Source: Gilvimarinus agarilyticus
GTDB taxonomy: Bacteria > Pseudomonadota > Gammaproteobacteria > Pseudomonadales > Cellvibrionaceae
Length of the DNA stretch: 64,000 nt
NCBI RefSeq assembly: GCF_000832015.1
Contig: NZ_JXCJ01000001.1
Coordinates: forward strand, 2,666,631 to 2,730,630
Direction of reading: 5' to 3'
The translations under genes and the position numbers were made by a program. This document shows, piece after piece, positions 7,694-17,286 of this stretch (position 1 is its first letter; the number at the start of each line of letters is the position of its first letter). The notes under the pieces were generated by a model. It saw only the letters and a list, made by a program, of their open reading frames with translations. It was not told the origin of the DNA and did not search any database.

Positions 7694-9898
7694 TCAGCGA
7701 TCGGCGTTCACCGATGCCTCAATCGAAATCTGTTTGTTATCCGGTATTTCTGTGTACGCCAGCACCGGCATATCCGGTAAGCTGTGGCGGCAAAAGCGCG
7801 CGAGCATCGGGCGCAGTGGCGCGGCCACTAATAATACTGCCGATTTTCCTGCCATTTCTTGCTTTTGCGCTGCCTCTTGCAGCGAGCGTTGAAGTTTCTC
7901 GGCCAGTGCCGGCTCGACATACGCGCCATCTTCAACGCCAGCTTTTTGTGCTTGTACGACGGTACCCAGCAATAACTGTTCCAGCTCGGGACTTAAGGTG
8001 ACAACCGGGACGCTGGGCGCCGTGCCTACTATGTTCTGGACGATTTGCCGCCCCAAGGCGGCGCGGGCCGCCGCGGTCAAAGCGGCGGGATCTTGACTCT
8101 TACCGGGATTAGCCGCCAAAGCTTCGGCGATAGAGCGCATATCGCGAATGGCGACTTTCTCGCGCAACAGATTTTGCAGCACCTTGAGCAGGGTATTAAG
8201 GCTAAGCGTATTTGGCACCAGCTCTTCGACTAATTTAGGCGAAGACTTAGCCAGCATATCCAGCAACTGCTGCACATCCTCATGGCCCAGCAGTTCGTGC
8301 ACGTGCTGCTGCAAAATTTGATTGAGGTGCGTTGCCACGACGGTGCTGGCGTCCACCACGGTGTAGCCTAGCGTTTGCGCCTGCTCTTTCTGTGAGGTTG
8401 CAATCCAGATGGCGTCGAGGCCAAAGGCTGGGTCCTGGGTTTTAATACCGTCCAAATCGCCAAACACCTGCCCTGGGTTGATCGCCAACTCACGGTCGGG
8501 GTGAATTTCAGCCTCGGCGGCGGTAACCCCCATAAGCGTGATTCGGTAGCCGTTGGGCACCAACTCTAAATTGTCGCGAATGTGCACAGTAGGCACCAAA
8601 AAGCCCATATCCTGAGACAGCTTTTTACGCACCCCTTTAATTCGCCCAAGCAGCGCCCCGCCCTGGCTTTTATCGACCAGCGGAATTAAGCGGTAACCTA
8701 CCTCCAGGCCAATAATGTCCACTGGCTGAACGTCATCCCAGTTTAGCTCTACTGCCGGCTCACCGGCTGGCAAGGCCGTGGGTGGCTGGGCGATCTGCGC
8801 TTGCCCGGCGGAATTTTGCGGTGTATTGGGCCCGCGGTGCTGTTGATTTTTAGGGATGTAATCTTCATCCATGGCCTCGGGCTGGCCTTTGCGCCAATGG
8901 ATATAGTAAGCCAGGGCACCACAAATGATGGCTAAGCCCAAAAAAGCCACATGAGGCATACCTGGAATTGCGCCCATAATGAACAAAATCGCCGCGGCAA
9001 TCAGCAACGCTTTAGGCGAGTCGAACATCTGGGTCATAACCTGTGCACGCATATCTTGCGAGCTATTGACCCGGGTTACCAAAATCGCAGTGGCCGTCGA
9101 CAATAACAGCGAGGGTATTTGTGCCACCAGACCGTCACCAATGGTCAGCAGAACGTACTTCTCCAGAGCATCGGAAAACTCCAGGCTGTGCTGCACCATG
9201 CCAATGCCGATACCGCCAATGATATTAATCGCGAGAATCAAAATGCCGGCAATCGCATCGCCGCGCACAAACTTGCTGGCACCATCCATCGCGCCGTAAA
9301 AGTCGGCCTCGCTGGCCACATCTTCGCGCCGTTTACGCGCTTCTTCCTGATCGATTAAACCGGCGTTTAAGTCCGCGTCGATAGCCATCTGCTTACCCGG
9401 CATCGCATCCAGAGTAAAACGGGCACTCACCTCAGAGATCCGACCGGCACCTTTGGTCACCACGACGAAGTTAATGATCATTAAAATCAAAAACACCACC
9501 AAACCCACAGCGTAGTTACCACCGATAACCACTTCACCAAACGCCTGAATAACCTTACCGGCGGCATCGCCCCCCTCATGGCCGTTTAGCAGCACTACCC
9601 TGGTTGAGGCTACGTTAAGTGCCAGCCGCATGAGAGTGGCCACCAGCAAGATCGTCGGGAAAGCCGCAAAATCCAAGGGCCGCATCGCGTAGATGCCTAC
9701 CAGCAAAACAACAATGGACAAGGCAATATTGAACGAGAAAAAGGCGTCCAACATAAAAGCTGGCACGGGGAGAATCATCATGCCGAGCAGCATGATTAAC
9801 AGTACGGGAATGCCTATATTGCCCTGCCCCATACCGCGCAGCTGCAACAAGGCATTTTTGCCGTTTTCTTTATTAAATTGTGCGAGTGAAATGGCCAT
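7694..9898 (-). CDS. flhA: FlhA, flagellar type III export gate protein
   Basis: FlhA forms the nonameric export gate ring and binds late substrate-chaperone complexes. The 734 residues comprise an N-terminal membrane domain with about eight helices and the FHIPEP-family segment (RPLDFAAFPTILLVATLMRL), then a cytoplasmic domain with the four usual subdomains. It is somewhat longer than many homologues (about 690-700), mostly from a Gln/Pro/Ala-rich linker around residues 345-380. A sigma-54 promoter lies 45 bp upstream, so flhA-flhF-flhG-fliA can be transcribed apart from flhB. Confidence 0.97.
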   Translation of the reverse strand: MAISLAQFNKENGKNALLQLRGMGQGNIGIPVLLIMLLGMMILPVPAFMLDAFFSFNIALSIVVLLVGIYAMRPLDFAAFPTILLVATLMRLALNVASTRVVLLNGHEGGDAAGKVIQAFGEVVIGGNYAVGLVVFLILMIINFVVVTKGAGRISEVSARFTLDAMPGKQMAIDADLNAGLIDQEEARKRREDVASEADFYGAMDGASKFVRGDAIAGILILAINIIGGIGIGMVQHSLEFSDALEKYVLLTIGDGLVAQIPSLLLSTATAILVTRVNSSQDMRAQVMTQMFDSPKALLIAAAILFIMGAIPGMPHVAFLGLAIICGALAYYIHWRKGQPEAMDEDYIPKNQQHRGPNTPQNSAGQAQIAQPPTALPAGEPAVELNWDDVQPVDIIGLEVGYRLIPLVDKSQGGALLGRIKGVRKKLSQDMGFLVPTVHIRDNLELVPNGYRITLMGVTAAEAEIHPDRELAINPGQVFGDLDGIKTQDPAFGLDAIWIATSQKEQAQTLGYTVVDASTVVATHLNQILQQHVHELLGHEDVQQLLDMLAKSSPKLVEELVPNTLSLNTLLKVLQNLLREKVAIRDMRSIAEALAANPGKSQDPAALTAAARAALGRQIVQNIVGTAPSVPVVTLSPELEQLLLGTVVQAQKAGVEDGAYVEPALAEKLQRSLQEAAQKQEMAGKSAVLLVAAPLRPMLARFCRHSLPDMPVLAYTEIPDNKQISIEASVNADR

Positions 9899-9942
9899 GT
9901 GTACGGTTTTTTGACGCCCCCAGTAAGTTACCTAGAGGTATC

Positions 9943-9957
9943 GCAAGAACTGTACCT
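9943..9957 (-). promoter_or_regulatory. Sigma-54 promoter of flhA
   Basis: The minus strand reads AGGTAC-N5-TTGC, with GG and GC separated by ten bases. It matches the sigma-54 consensus (TGGCAC-N5-TTGC) except for two positions in the first box. Predicted start of transcription is near 9931, about 33 bases before the flhA ATG. Confidence 0.72.
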
Positions 9958-10001
9958 GTTTTAAGTTTTTAGCAATTTTTTATGCAATACAGCGCGGAGG
10001 C

Positions 10002-11135
10002 TTAGTCGTAACGTAAATCGCGAGGCACATCGACACGTGGGTATGGCGGCCGCTCGCCACTGCCGCGCCGATAATTTCGCAGACCAAACACATAGGCCAA
10101 CACTTGCGCAACGGCCACATACAAGCCCGTGGGGATGGGCTCGTCAATTTCAGTGGTATGAAAAATAGAGCGAGCGAGCACCGGGGATTCGATGATTTCG
10201 ATCTTATGAGCTTTGGCGACTTCACGAATTTTTAACGCGATTTGATCCCCACCCTTGGCCAACATTACCGGGGTCGCCATAGTCTCCGGATCGTATTTAA
10301 GCGCTACCGCATAATGTGTTGGGTTGGTAATCACCACATCGGCGTCCGGCACCTGGGCCATCATCCGCCGCTGAGCCATCTCGCGCTGCAACTGGCGGAT
10401 ACGGCCCTTTACCTCGGGCTTACCTTCACTGTCTTTGTGCTCATCCTTTACTTCCTGGCGCGACATTTTGAGCTTTTTACTGTGATCCATTATCTGAAAC
10501 GGCACATCAATCAAGGCAATTAAAATGGTCACCGCCGCCATTAAAATCGTGGTAATACCGCTAATTTCGAGCGATTCGATGACGCCGGTACGAGTCTCTT
10601 GCCCGGCAAGCTGTAGAATATCCTGCTGCCATACTTTTAATGCAAACAGCGCCGCAATCATCACCACGGCCACTTTGCCTAACGATTTGGCCAGCTCGAC
10701 CAACGCTTTAAACGAGAACATTCGCTTAAGCCCGGCCCCCGGGTTCATGCGGCTAAACTTGGGCGCCATTGCTTTGGCGCTTAACAGCCAACCACCTAAA
10801 GCTATCGGCCCCACGACCGAGGCGATCAACAACAAGATAAACAGCGGAATCAGGGAGAACAACCCCTCGGCAAACGAGCTGACCAGGTGGGCAAACATCG
10901 CCTCGGTGTCGAACACCTCGACCCGGGTCAAACTAAAATTATTTTTAGTCAGATCCATCATGCTGCCGGCGATGGCTTGACCAAAGGTATATAGGCCAAT
11001 AGTACCGGCGAGTAATATAAAGGTTGTGGTTAGATCGCGCGATCGGAGTATCTGGCCATCTTCCCGAGCTTTTTCAAGTTTTCGCGGGGTGGCCTCTTCG
11101 GTTTTTTCCTGACTGCTATCACCGCCTTCAGCCAT
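10002..11135 (-). CDS. flhB: FlhB, flagellar export switch protein
   Basis: FlhB switches export specificity from rod/hook to filament substrates. The 377 residues show a charged N-terminus (KTEEATPRKLEKAREDG), four membrane segments (about 35-215) and a cytoplasmic domain with the autocleavage site NPTH at 271-274. Its ATG overlaps the fliR stop by one base (TAATG), so the two are translationally coupled. It is the last gene of the fliLMNOPQR-flhB run; 103 bp carrying the flhA promoter follow. Confidence 0.97.
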   Translation of the reverse strand: MAEGGDSSQEKTEEATPRKLEKAREDGQILRSRDLTTTFILLAGTIGLYTFGQAIAGSMMDLTKNNFSLTRVEVFDTEAMFAHLVSSFAEGLFSLIPLFILLLIASVVGPIALGGWLLSAKAMAPKFSRMNPGAGLKRMFSFKALVELAKSLGKVAVVMIAALFALKVWQQDILQLAGQETRTGVIESLEISGITTILMAAVTILIALIDVPFQIMDHSKKLKMSRQEVKDEHKDSEGKPEVKGRIRQLQREMAQRRMMAQVPDADVVITNPTHYAVALKYDPETMATPVMLAKGGDQIALKIREVAKAHKIEIIESPVLARSIFHTTEIDEPIPTGLYVAVAQVLAYVFGLRNYRRGSGERPPYPRVDVPRDLRYD

Positions 11136-11917
11136 TAGGGTAACCTCAGCAACTGCTCGGCAAACACGGCCGCCGCATCAAATACATAAGTAAAGTATGG
11201 CAAAAAGGCTACCAAACTAACCCACATAAAAATCAAACCAAAAATAAGAGCAATGGGAAATCCGACGGTAAAAACATTAATTTGCGGCGCCGACCGATTC
11301 ATAATGCCAAACGCCATATTGATCACCAGTAAACCTGTGAACAATGGCAGCACAAAAACCAACGCCGCACTAAACATCCACGAACCCATACCCGCGATCA
11401 TGGCAAACTCTTGATAGCCAATGCCGGTGCCAATGGGAATACTGGAAAAACTACGGACGATTAAATCGATTACCAACAAGTGGCCATTAAATATGGTAAA
11501 CAACACAGTCGAAAGCAGTAGATAAAACTGCGATAACACGGTGACCGAGATACCATTGCTCGGGTCGTTCATCGAAGCAAATCCCAAACCCATCTTCATG
11601 GCGACCAACTGACCTGAGAGCACAAATATGTGCAGCACCACCTGAAAACTAAAACCGAGCGCGAGCCCCACTAACACCTCTTGCAACACCCGCAACATGG
11701 CGGGTACACCTAATAACTCGATGGCGGGCGCCGGTGCTAACATAGGGCTTACTAACGCCGTAACCACTAAAGCCAATACCAAACGAATTCTGGCAGGCAC
11801 AGTGCGCGCACCAATCACTGGCACTGCCATAAACATGGCACCAATGCGAATAAACGGCCACAAATACTGGCCAATAAACTGATAAAGCATCGTCTCGCTG
11901 AGTACGATAGGCTCCAT
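11135..11917 (-). CDS. fliR: FliR, flagellar export gate membrane protein
   Basis: FliR forms the export gate core with FliP and FliQ. The ATG at 11917 gives 260 residues (MEPIVLSETM...) with about six membrane helices and the conserved GLGFASMNDP segment in the middle. A longer reading frame would start at a TTG at 11929 and overlap fliQ by eight bases; the ATG leaves a four-base gap and is preferred. It is coupled to flhB by a TAATG junction. Confidence 0.95.
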   Translation of the reverse strand: MEPIVLSETMLYQFIGQYLWPFIRIGAMFMAVPVIGARTVPARIRLVLALVVTALVSPMLAPAPAIELLGVPAMLRVLQEVLVGLALGFSFQVVLHIFVLSGQLVAMKMGLGFASMNDPSNGISVTVLSQFYLLLSTVLFTIFNGHLLVIDLIVRSFSSIPIGTGIGYQEFAMIAGMGSWMFSAALVFVLPLFTGLLVINMAFGIMNRSAPQINVFTVGFPIALIFGLIFMWVSLVAFLPYFTYVFDAAAVFAEQLLRLP

Positions 11918-11921
11918 CGCG

Positions 11922-12191
11922 CTACCCAATTAATTGCGGTATGGCGTTAAACAAACGATTAAACAAATCGCTCAGGCGTATCACCATCCAATGACCCGCA
12001 ATCATAATGGTAATTAGCATCACGATCAGCCGCGGCAAAAAACTTAAGGTCTGCTCGTTAATTTGGGTCGCCGCCTGAAACATACTCACCACCAAGCCGA
12101 CAATCAAGCTCGGACCAACGATAACCAGCACCATGAGGATGGTCAGGTACAGGCCATCGGCAAATAAACTAAGCGCTATCTCTGGTGTCAT
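11922..12191 (-). CDS. fliQ: FliQ, flagellar export gate membrane protein
   Basis: This 89-residue protein matches the family length and consists of two hydrophobic helices (about 14-40 and 55-77) joined by a short charged turn with FQAATQINEQTLSFLPR, the FliQ hallmark. It lies 8 bp after fliP. Together with FliP and FliR it forms the helical gate through which export substrates cross the inner membrane. Confidence 0.96.
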   Translation of the reverse strand: MTPEIALSLFADGLYLTILMVLVIVGPSLIVGLVVSMFQAATQINEQTLSFLPRLIVMLITIMIAGHWMVIRLSDLFNRLFNAIPQLIG

Positions 12192-12199
12192 GTCTCCTC

Positions 12200-13069
12200 C
12201 TACACGCCAAAGCTAGCGGCTAAGGTGCCGATGATCATGGCCCAACCGTCGACCAACACAAACAGCATAATTTTAAAGGGCAACGACACAATCAGTGGCG
12301 AGAGCATCATCATACCCATGGCCATAAGCACACTGGCCACAACAATATCGATGACCAAAAACGGGATGAAAATAATAAAGCCGATTTGAAACGCTGTTTT
12401 TAATTCACTGGTGACAAACGCCGGCACCAAAATGGAAAATGGTGTGTCTTGTGGGGTGGCAATTGGCTCGTTGCCGGCGATGCCAACAAACAGAGCAATA
12501 TCACTCTCACGGGTTTGCGCCAACATAAAACTGTGAAACGGCTGTGCGGCCGAGGCAAGGGCCTGCTGCGCGTTAATTTGGCCGTTAATATAGGGTTGTA
12601 ATGCGTCGGCGTTGGCCTGCTCGAACACCGGCTTCATAATAAACAAGGTTAAAAAAAGCGAGAGGCCAATCAGAATTTGGTTAGATGGCGACTGCTGTAA
12701 CCCTAAGGCTTGGCGCAAAATAGCAAACACAATAATAATGCGGGTGAAGGAGGTTACCATCATCAGCAGCGCTGGCAAGAAAGTCAGCATCGTCATGATG
12801 CCAAGAATTTGCAGCGTTACGGAGTATTCTTCCGAGCCATCGGGCTGAGTCGTTACCGTAAAAGCCGGCAACCCAGGGATTGCCGGAAGCGCACTGCCAG
12901 CGATGTCATTGGGTTGCGCTGAGCTCGATTGAGGCGAAACAGGGTCTAAGGCCTCAGCTGGTTGAGCTTGCGCCGCTGCGCTGCTAAACAGCACTACACA
13001 AATCAGCGCCAGCCATAGCGTGGACCACGACATAAGTAACGGTGGCAATACCCTGACATTAGCGGCCAT
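12200..13069 (-). CDS. fliP: FliP, flagellar export gate membrane protein
   Basis: FliP is the pentameric core of the export gate. Using the ATG at 13069 the product has 289 residues, with a cleavable signal peptide ending near AAAQAQ, then about four membrane helices. Conserved segments include [29 protein letters not shown] and [16 protein letters not shown]. The frame is open to an ATG at 13099, which would overlap fliO by 41 bases; another ATG within the signal region (MSWSTLW) is possible. The start is therefore uncertain, the identity is not. Confidence 0.95.
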   Translation of the reverse strand: MAANVRVLPPLLMSWSTLWLALICVVLFSSAAAQAQPAEALDPVSPQSSSAQPNDIAGSALPAIPGLPAFTVTTQPDGSEEYSVTLQILGIMTMLTFLPALLMMVTSFTRIIIVFAILRQALGLQQSPSNQILIGLSLFLTLFIMKPVFEQANADALQPYINGQINAQQALASAAQPFHSFMLAQTRESDIALFVGIAGNEPIATPQDTPFSILVPAFVTSELKTAFQIGFIIFIPFLVIDIVVASVLMAMGMMMLSPLIVSLPFKIMLFVLVDGWAMIIGTLAASFGV

Positions 13070-13559
13070 CTTGAGTCTCGCGATTGGCATGGGCATCACC
13101 CGAGTCTGTACCCGGCGGAGAAAAAGCTGTCGGCTTAGCTTTCATAATGCTCATTAATTTTTGGCTGAACTCTGAGCTTTGAGTGCCGTCGGCCGCAATC
13201 ACAGGCTGCTCAAAGACATGCAGCTGATTGATCGCCTGAGCGGTAACCCCCAGTAGAATTTGCGTACCGGCCACATCCACCACCAGCAACCGCTCACGGG
13301 TACCCAGCGCTAAGGTTGCCACCACTTTCATATCGTTAGAGCGGGCCCAACCGGTGGCACCGGCGCGCCGTGCAAACCACGCCAACCCCAGAATCAAGGC
13401 GATAATACCGAGCAAACCCAGTAACACCGACAAAAGTGTATCGGCCCCCACCGGGGTGACCGCCGCCTGAGCTTCAGTGGCATCGGTTGCCGCCTGAGCC
13501 AGAGTTGCCAAACCCAGGGTCGCCCACAGCACGATAATGAATGACAGTAAGCGGCTCAT
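13059..13559 (-). CDS. fliO: FliO, flagellar export gate assembly protein
   Basis: FliO assists assembly of the FliP ring. The 166-residue protein has an N-terminal signal-like hydrophobic segment (about 5-22), a membrane helix (about 42-63, [21 protein letters not shown]) followed by positive residues, and a cytoplasmic domain with [22 protein letters not shown]-like sequence typical of FliO. It lies two bases after fliN and overlaps the fliP start by about 11 bases. Low conservation is usual for this family; the position in the operon makes the call firm. Confidence 0.92.
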   Translation of the reverse strand: MSRLLSFIIVLWATLGLATLAQAATDATEAQAAVTPVGADTLLSVLLGLLGIIALILGLAWFARRAGATGWARSNDMKVVATLALGTRERLLVVDVAGTQILLGVTAQAINQLHVFEQPVIAADGTQSSEFSQKLMSIMKAKPTAFSPPGTDSGDAHANRETQDGR

Positions 13560-13561
13560 AC

Positions 13562-14008
13562 TTAACGTAACTTTTTAATACGTTCAGACGGGCTAATAAC
13601 ATCGGTCATACGAATACCAAACTTCTCGTTAACCACCACCACTTCACCATGAGCAATCAGAGTGCCATTGACTTTTACATCCAGCGGCTCGCCGGCCAAG
13701 CGATCGAGCTCTATGACGGAGCCTTGGTTGAGCTGCAGTAGGTTTCTGATGGTGATTGCGGTGCTACCCACCTCCATAGAGATGCTTACCGGAATATCCA
13801 AAATCAAATCGAGCTCGGGCCCCAGCTCCCGTGGCGAGCCTTCACTCTCGAGCTCATCCAGTGCAAGTGCATCGCTCTCTTGCGCGGCACCGGCGTCGTC
13901 TACGATATCGTCAACGGCTTGTTGCTCTTGCATTGCGGCCGCCCATTCATCGGCCATTGCCTGCTGATCCAGGTCCTCGCCGCCTACGTTTTCGTCATCA
14001 TTTGCCAT
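13562..14008 (-). CDS. fliN: FliN, flagellar motor switch C-ring protein
   Basis: FliN forms the lower C-ring with FliM and binds CheY-P and FliH. The ATG at 14008 is chosen because AAGGAGG stands five bases before it; the frame stays open to 14056 but that start lacks such a site. The product of 148 residues has an acidic, disordered N-terminus (about 1-60) and a C-terminal SpoA domain (about 72-145) with VNEKFGIRMTDV. It overlaps the fliM end by 11 bases. Confidence 0.95.
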   Translation of the reverse strand: MANDDENVGGEDLDQQAMADEWAAAMQEQQAVDDIVDDAGAAQESDALALDELESEGSPRELGPELDLILDIPVSISMEVGSTAITIRNLLQLNQGSVIELDRLAGEPLDVKVNGTLIAHGEVVVVNEKFGIRMTDVISPSERIKKLR

Positions 14009-15005
14009 TAGGGCCTCCTTCGGCAGCGCTGATATTGTGCGCACTACTGTGATCAATAAATTCTTTTATTTTTAAGGCAAGGTTGCCCTTGTGTTGCCCA
14101 AGCTGGGTTCGAAACACCGGCACGCCATTGGCGGTTAGTACCTGGTGGGGCGGAAATTCGATGGGAATAATATCGCCCACGTCGAGATCGACAATATCCC
14201 GTAGCGTGATTTCGCGATTTACCACCTCACACTCCAGATCTACTTTAGCCGACAAAACATCTTCCCGTAACGCTTTAACCCAGCGATCGTCTTGCTCGTC
14301 GGAATCGCTTTGCAGACCGGCATCCAACACTTCGCGAATGGGCTCGATCATCGAATAGGGAATGGTCAGGTGCAAATCGCCCCCGCCACCGTCTAATTCA
14401 ATGTGAAAAGTGCTTACCACCACTACTTCACTGGGGCTAACGATATTTGCCAGCGAGGGGTTAACCTCGGAGTTGATGTACTCAAACTCGATAGGCATAA
14501 CCGCCTTCCAGGCCTCACCCAAATCGACAAACACTTGATTGAGCACCATTTGCACGACGCGCAGCTCGGTTGGAGTGAACTCGCGCCCCTCAATTTTGGC
14601 GTGGCGGCCATCGCCACCAAAAAAATTATCAACCAGCTTAAAAACTAAACGCGCGTCTAAAATCACCAGCGCGGTACCACGCAGCGGACGAAACTTGACC
14701 ATGTTTAAACTGGTAGGCACATACAAGGTATGGACATACTCGCCGAACTTTTGAATCTGGATGCCGCCAATAGAGACATCCGCCGTACGCCGCAACATAT
14801 TAAACATGCTTATACGGGTGTAGCGGGCAAAGCGCTCGTTGATCATCTCCAAAGTCGGCATGCGACCGCGGACAATACGGTCCTGGCTGGTAAGGTCGTA
14901 AGATCGAACGGCGCCCGGCTCTAAATCGTTTTCGGTATCAATGTCGCCTTCGTCGACACCGTGCAACAGCGCATCAATTTCATCTTGTGTCAGTAAGTCT
15001 TGCAC
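13998..15005 (-). CDS. fliM: FliM, flagellar motor switch protein
   Basis: FliM is the CheY-P receptor of the C-ring. The 335 residues begin with the CheY-binding peptide LLTQDEIDALLHG, followed by a CheC-like middle domain (about 45-230, with GGxG-type TADVSIGGIQIQKFGEYV) and a C-terminal SpoA domain (about 245-320). The start is a GTG at 15005 with GAGG nine bases upstream; no ATG is available nearby that keeps the CheY-binding peptide. It lies 12 bp after fliL. Confidence 0.97.
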   Translation of the reverse strand: MQDLLTQDEIDALLHGVDEGDIDTENDLEPGAVRSYDLTSQDRIVRGRMPTLEMINERFARYTRISMFNMLRRTADVSIGGIQIQKFGEYVHTLYVPTSLNMVKFRPLRGTALVILDARLVFKLVDNFFGGDGRHAKIEGREFTPTELRVVQMVLNQVFVDLGEAWKAVMPIEFEYINSEVNPSLANIVSPSEVVVVSTFHIELDGGGGDLHLTIPYSMIEPIREVLDAGLQSDSDEQDDRWVKALREDVLSAKVDLECEVVNREITLRDIVDLDVGDIIPIEFPPHQVLTANGVPVFRTQLGQHKGNLALKIKEFIDHSSAHNISAAEGGPNGK

Positions 15006-15017
15006 GTTGGCTCGCCT

Positions 15018-15551
15018 CTATTGCAGCACTAAATTGGTAAACAACACTTGCTCGATGACCGGCTCTCCGGTTTCAGCTACCAGCACTTCTTGCACAGTGT
15101 TTAATGCCTGTTGACGCAGTAGCTCTTTTCCTTCCGGAGTTTGCAACTCGGCGTAAATTTGCCCGCGCAACAAAATCACCAACGCGTTGCGAATGGCGGG
15201 CATATGCAGTTCGATATCACTCACAGCGGTGTTATCGCGAAGCATTAGGTTCATCTCCACTTGCATAAAACGCTGGCGCCCGCGCACCTCAAAGCTGGTG
15301 ATAAACTCGGGTTTAAGCGGAAAATAAATAGCCGCTTCGCGCTCCGGTTGCTCTACAGCCTCGCTCGCCTCTGGATCGGCCTCCTCGTCAGAGGAGCCTG
15401 ATAACACCCATAAAGTGGCGGCAACCGAGCCCGCGATGAGCAGCAGTAAAATTACCACCAAAATAATGAGCTTTTTTTTGTTACCGGGTTTGCTGCCGGC
15501 ATCTTCTTGTCCGGCCTCTTCCTCGGTGTTTTCTAGCTCGTCTTCCGCCAT
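15018..15551 (-). CDS. fliL: FliL, flagellar basal body-associated stator protein
   Basis: FliL surrounds the stators in the inner membrane. The 177-residue protein has a lysine-preceded membrane helix (about 27-50), an acidic linker and a periplasmic domain (about 75-177) with YFPLKPEFITSFEVRGRQRFMQVEM, the stomatin-like FliL fold. It is first in the fliLMNOPQR-flhB block, directly behind a strong sigma-54 promoter. Confidence 0.95.
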   Translation of the reverse strand: MAEDELENTEEEAGQEDAGSKPGNKKKLIILVVILLLLIAGSVAATLWVLSGSSDEEADPEASEAVEQPEREAAIYFPLKPEFITSFEVRGRQRFMQVEMNLMLRDNTAVSDIELHMPAIRNALVILLRGQIYAELQTPEGKELLRQQALNTVQEVLVAETGEPVIEQVLFTNLVLQ

Positions 15552-15591
15552 GTCAAATATCCGTCGTCTGCGTTGTTCTGGAGGGGTATGA

Positions 15592-15606
15592 GCAATAGCC
15601 GTGCCA
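15592..15606 (-). promoter_or_regulatory. Sigma-54 promoter of the fliL operon
   Basis: The minus strand reads TGGCAC-N5-TTGC, an exact consensus sigma-54 site, with predicted transcription start near 15580, some 29 bases before fliL. It should drive fliLMNOPQR-flhB. Confidence 0.88.
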
Positions 15607-15690
15607 TGCGGTCAGACTATGTAAGGGGCCGGACATTAAGGGAAGATCCAGCAGAGACTGGACTGGAACAAAAGTGGTGACGGGGGTTGT

Positions 15691-15716
15691 AAAGCAGGCG
15701 CGCTACCGCGCCTGCT
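15691..15716 (-). terminator. Hairpin terminator after fliK
   Basis: A perfect 10-bp stem AGCAGGCGCG / CGCGCCTGCT with a four-base loop lies 19 bp after the fliK stop, followed on the minus strand by only three T residues. The stem is strong but the T tail is short, so it may be leaky. It separates fliK from the fliL promoter. Confidence 0.68.
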
Positions 15717-15734
15717 CAGACTAGCTTAAGGAGG

Positions 15735-17213
15735 TTAAGCGTAGTGATCGACCAAGGATATGGTGCCCTGACGAAGGCCCGCACTGGTCTCGTTAAGATT
15801 TTCATCCTCTGCGCTGGCTGTGCGTGTAGCATCGCCACCACCGCTGCCTCGCTCTCCTGTGCCACGGGGGTCCGACTCAGCAAACGATTGTTCATCCGAC
15901 ACATCGACGTTAACGTCGCTCATGCCCTGCTCGGTCAACATCTCACGCAAACGCGCCGAGTGCTGATCCAGCGCCTCGCGGACAACAGGCTGCGCGCTAC
16001 TGAAGCTAACGTGGGCTTGGTCATTTTGAATGGTGACCCGCACGTGAATACTGCCAAGATCGGGTGGATCTAAACGTATGTCAGCGCTGGTGATATTTTG
16101 TCGCGCCATCCAAGTGACTTTTTGCCCCACGGCGTCGCCCCAACCACTTTGGTTAAAGCTCGGCAACACTGGCGGGGCCGCGCGCTGAGCGGCTTGTGCT
16201 GCCGGAGTGCGGTTGGCCAAGCCTAGCGACTCGGTGAGCGCCGTAATGCTACCCGCCGTGGGTTTATCCACGGCTTCGCCCCGCCCGGCCAACAAATTGT
16301 GCAGCTTTGCAGTCTCGAGCAAGGCGCCGCGTTCACGCTGCCCATCAAGGCTTAAGGGGCCCTGCTGCGTCATTTGCAGTTGCCCGCCGGGCTGCTGGGC
16401 TTGACCGGGCTCGGCGCTTCCCAGGGCAGCGCTACCCTCTTTTGCAATACTCGCACCCGGAGTTTGCGCGACGGCGGGGTTGATGCCGCTCAACATCTGT
16501 TTGACGTTACTCTGAACACTCTCTAATCGCGCCACCAAAGAAGCGGCATCGGCGCCTTTACCCTCGCCTTTTATTTGACTGCTGAGCCAGGCCGCCAACT
16601 CTGGCGGTACCTGACCCGCCTCCTGCGCTTGCTCAATCTGTGCCACCAGTGATTCTATCTCTTTCCCGGCGGCTGCTTGATCCGTAAGCGACTGCATCAG
16701 CGCCAACAGCTGCTCCCGCTGCTGTGGATCCAGCTTATCGAGTATGGCGCTTAAGGTTTCATCGGTAATACCGGCCTCGTTCTGCGCCGCAATCTCATCT
16801 AACACCTGAGCTTGTTGGGCAGGTTCCAAGGCCTCAATTGCTTCGCGCTGGGCGGGCTCGAGGCGCTCCAGGGTCTCCCGCTGGCGACTGCTCAAGTGCT
16901 CTTGAGCGGCCCCCTTGGCGGCTTGAGACTGTTCGAGCTGCTCCGCGCGCGACCTTGAAGCAAGGTCTGCCGTGTGGCGGTTATCGTTTGCCGCCATACG
17001 CTCTGGCGGATCTCGGCGGCTATTGTCTGAGCGTGTGTCGGGGCGCTCGGCCGCTTCGGGCCGGCTAGTGCGCTGATCACGATACGCGGTATTTAACGAG
17101 TCGCTGAACAACTGCGCGTCTCGCGTCGCATCGGTACGCGTCTGAGTGGACTGAACTCCACCAGCTTGCGGCCGGAACAGCATACCCAGTAATGAGGGTT
17201 CATTCGTTGCCAT
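15735..17213 (-). CDS. fliK: FliK, flagellar hook-length control protein
   Basis: FliK measures hook length and triggers the FlhB switch. The 492 residues are mostly low-complexity Gln/Ala/Glu/Arg-rich sequence (about 1-340), with a conserved C-terminal domain (about 350-450) containing LRLDPPDLG-like DIRLDPPDLGSIHVRVTI and QDQAHVSF-type QNDQAHVSFSSAQP, and LREMLTEQGMSDVNVDV. The ruler region is typically unconserved. It has its own sigma-54 promoter and an unusual leader (17213-17279). Confidence 0.94.
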   Translation of the reverse strand: MATNEPSLLGMLFRPQAGGVQSTQTRTDATRDAQLFSDSLNTAYRDQRTSRPEAAERPDTRSDNSRRDPPERMAANDNRHTADLASRSRAEQLEQSQAAKGAAQEHLSSRQRETLERLEPAQREAIEALEPAQQAQVLDEIAAQNEAGITDETLSAILDKLDPQQREQLLALMQSLTDQAAAGKEIESLVAQIEQAQEAGQVPPELAAWLSSQIKGEGKGADAASLVARLESVQSNVKQMLSGINPAVAQTPGASIAKEGSAALGSAEPGQAQQPGGQLQMTQQGPLSLDGQRERGALLETAKLHNLLAGRGEAVDKPTAGSITALTESLGLANRTPAAQAAQRAAPPVLPSFNQSGWGDAVGQKVTWMARQNITSADIRLDPPDLGSIHVRVTIQNDQAHVSFSSAQPVVREALDQHSARLREMLTEQGMSDVNVDVSDEQSFAESDPRGTGERGSGGGDATRTASAEDENLNETSAGLRQGTISLVDHYA

Positions 17214-17218
17214 GTGTG

Positions 17219-17279
17219 CTCCTGTAGACCATGGGCGGCAAGCACTTGCCGCTTGCGAACAAAATCTTTAATACAGGAG
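17219..17279 (-). other. fliK leader: palindrome plus sequence complementary to the ribosome-binding site
   Basis: On the minus strand, the fliK ribosome-binding site TACAGGAG (17226-17219) is preceded by an 8-bp dyad GCGGCAAG/CTTGCCGC (17235-17252). Further upstream, CTCCTGTA (17279-17272) is perfectly complementary to TACAGGAG. The predicted sigma-54 start (near 17275) falls inside the upstream copy, so only transcripts starting further upstream would carry all of it. The pairing is visible in the sequence; a regulatory role is inference. Confidence 0.45.
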
Positions 17280-17286
17280 GGTTATA

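Noticed and set aside
7435-8001. 188-residue plus-strand frame opposite flhF and flhA
   Set aside because: It spans two well-supported genes on the other strand and shows no recognisable domain.
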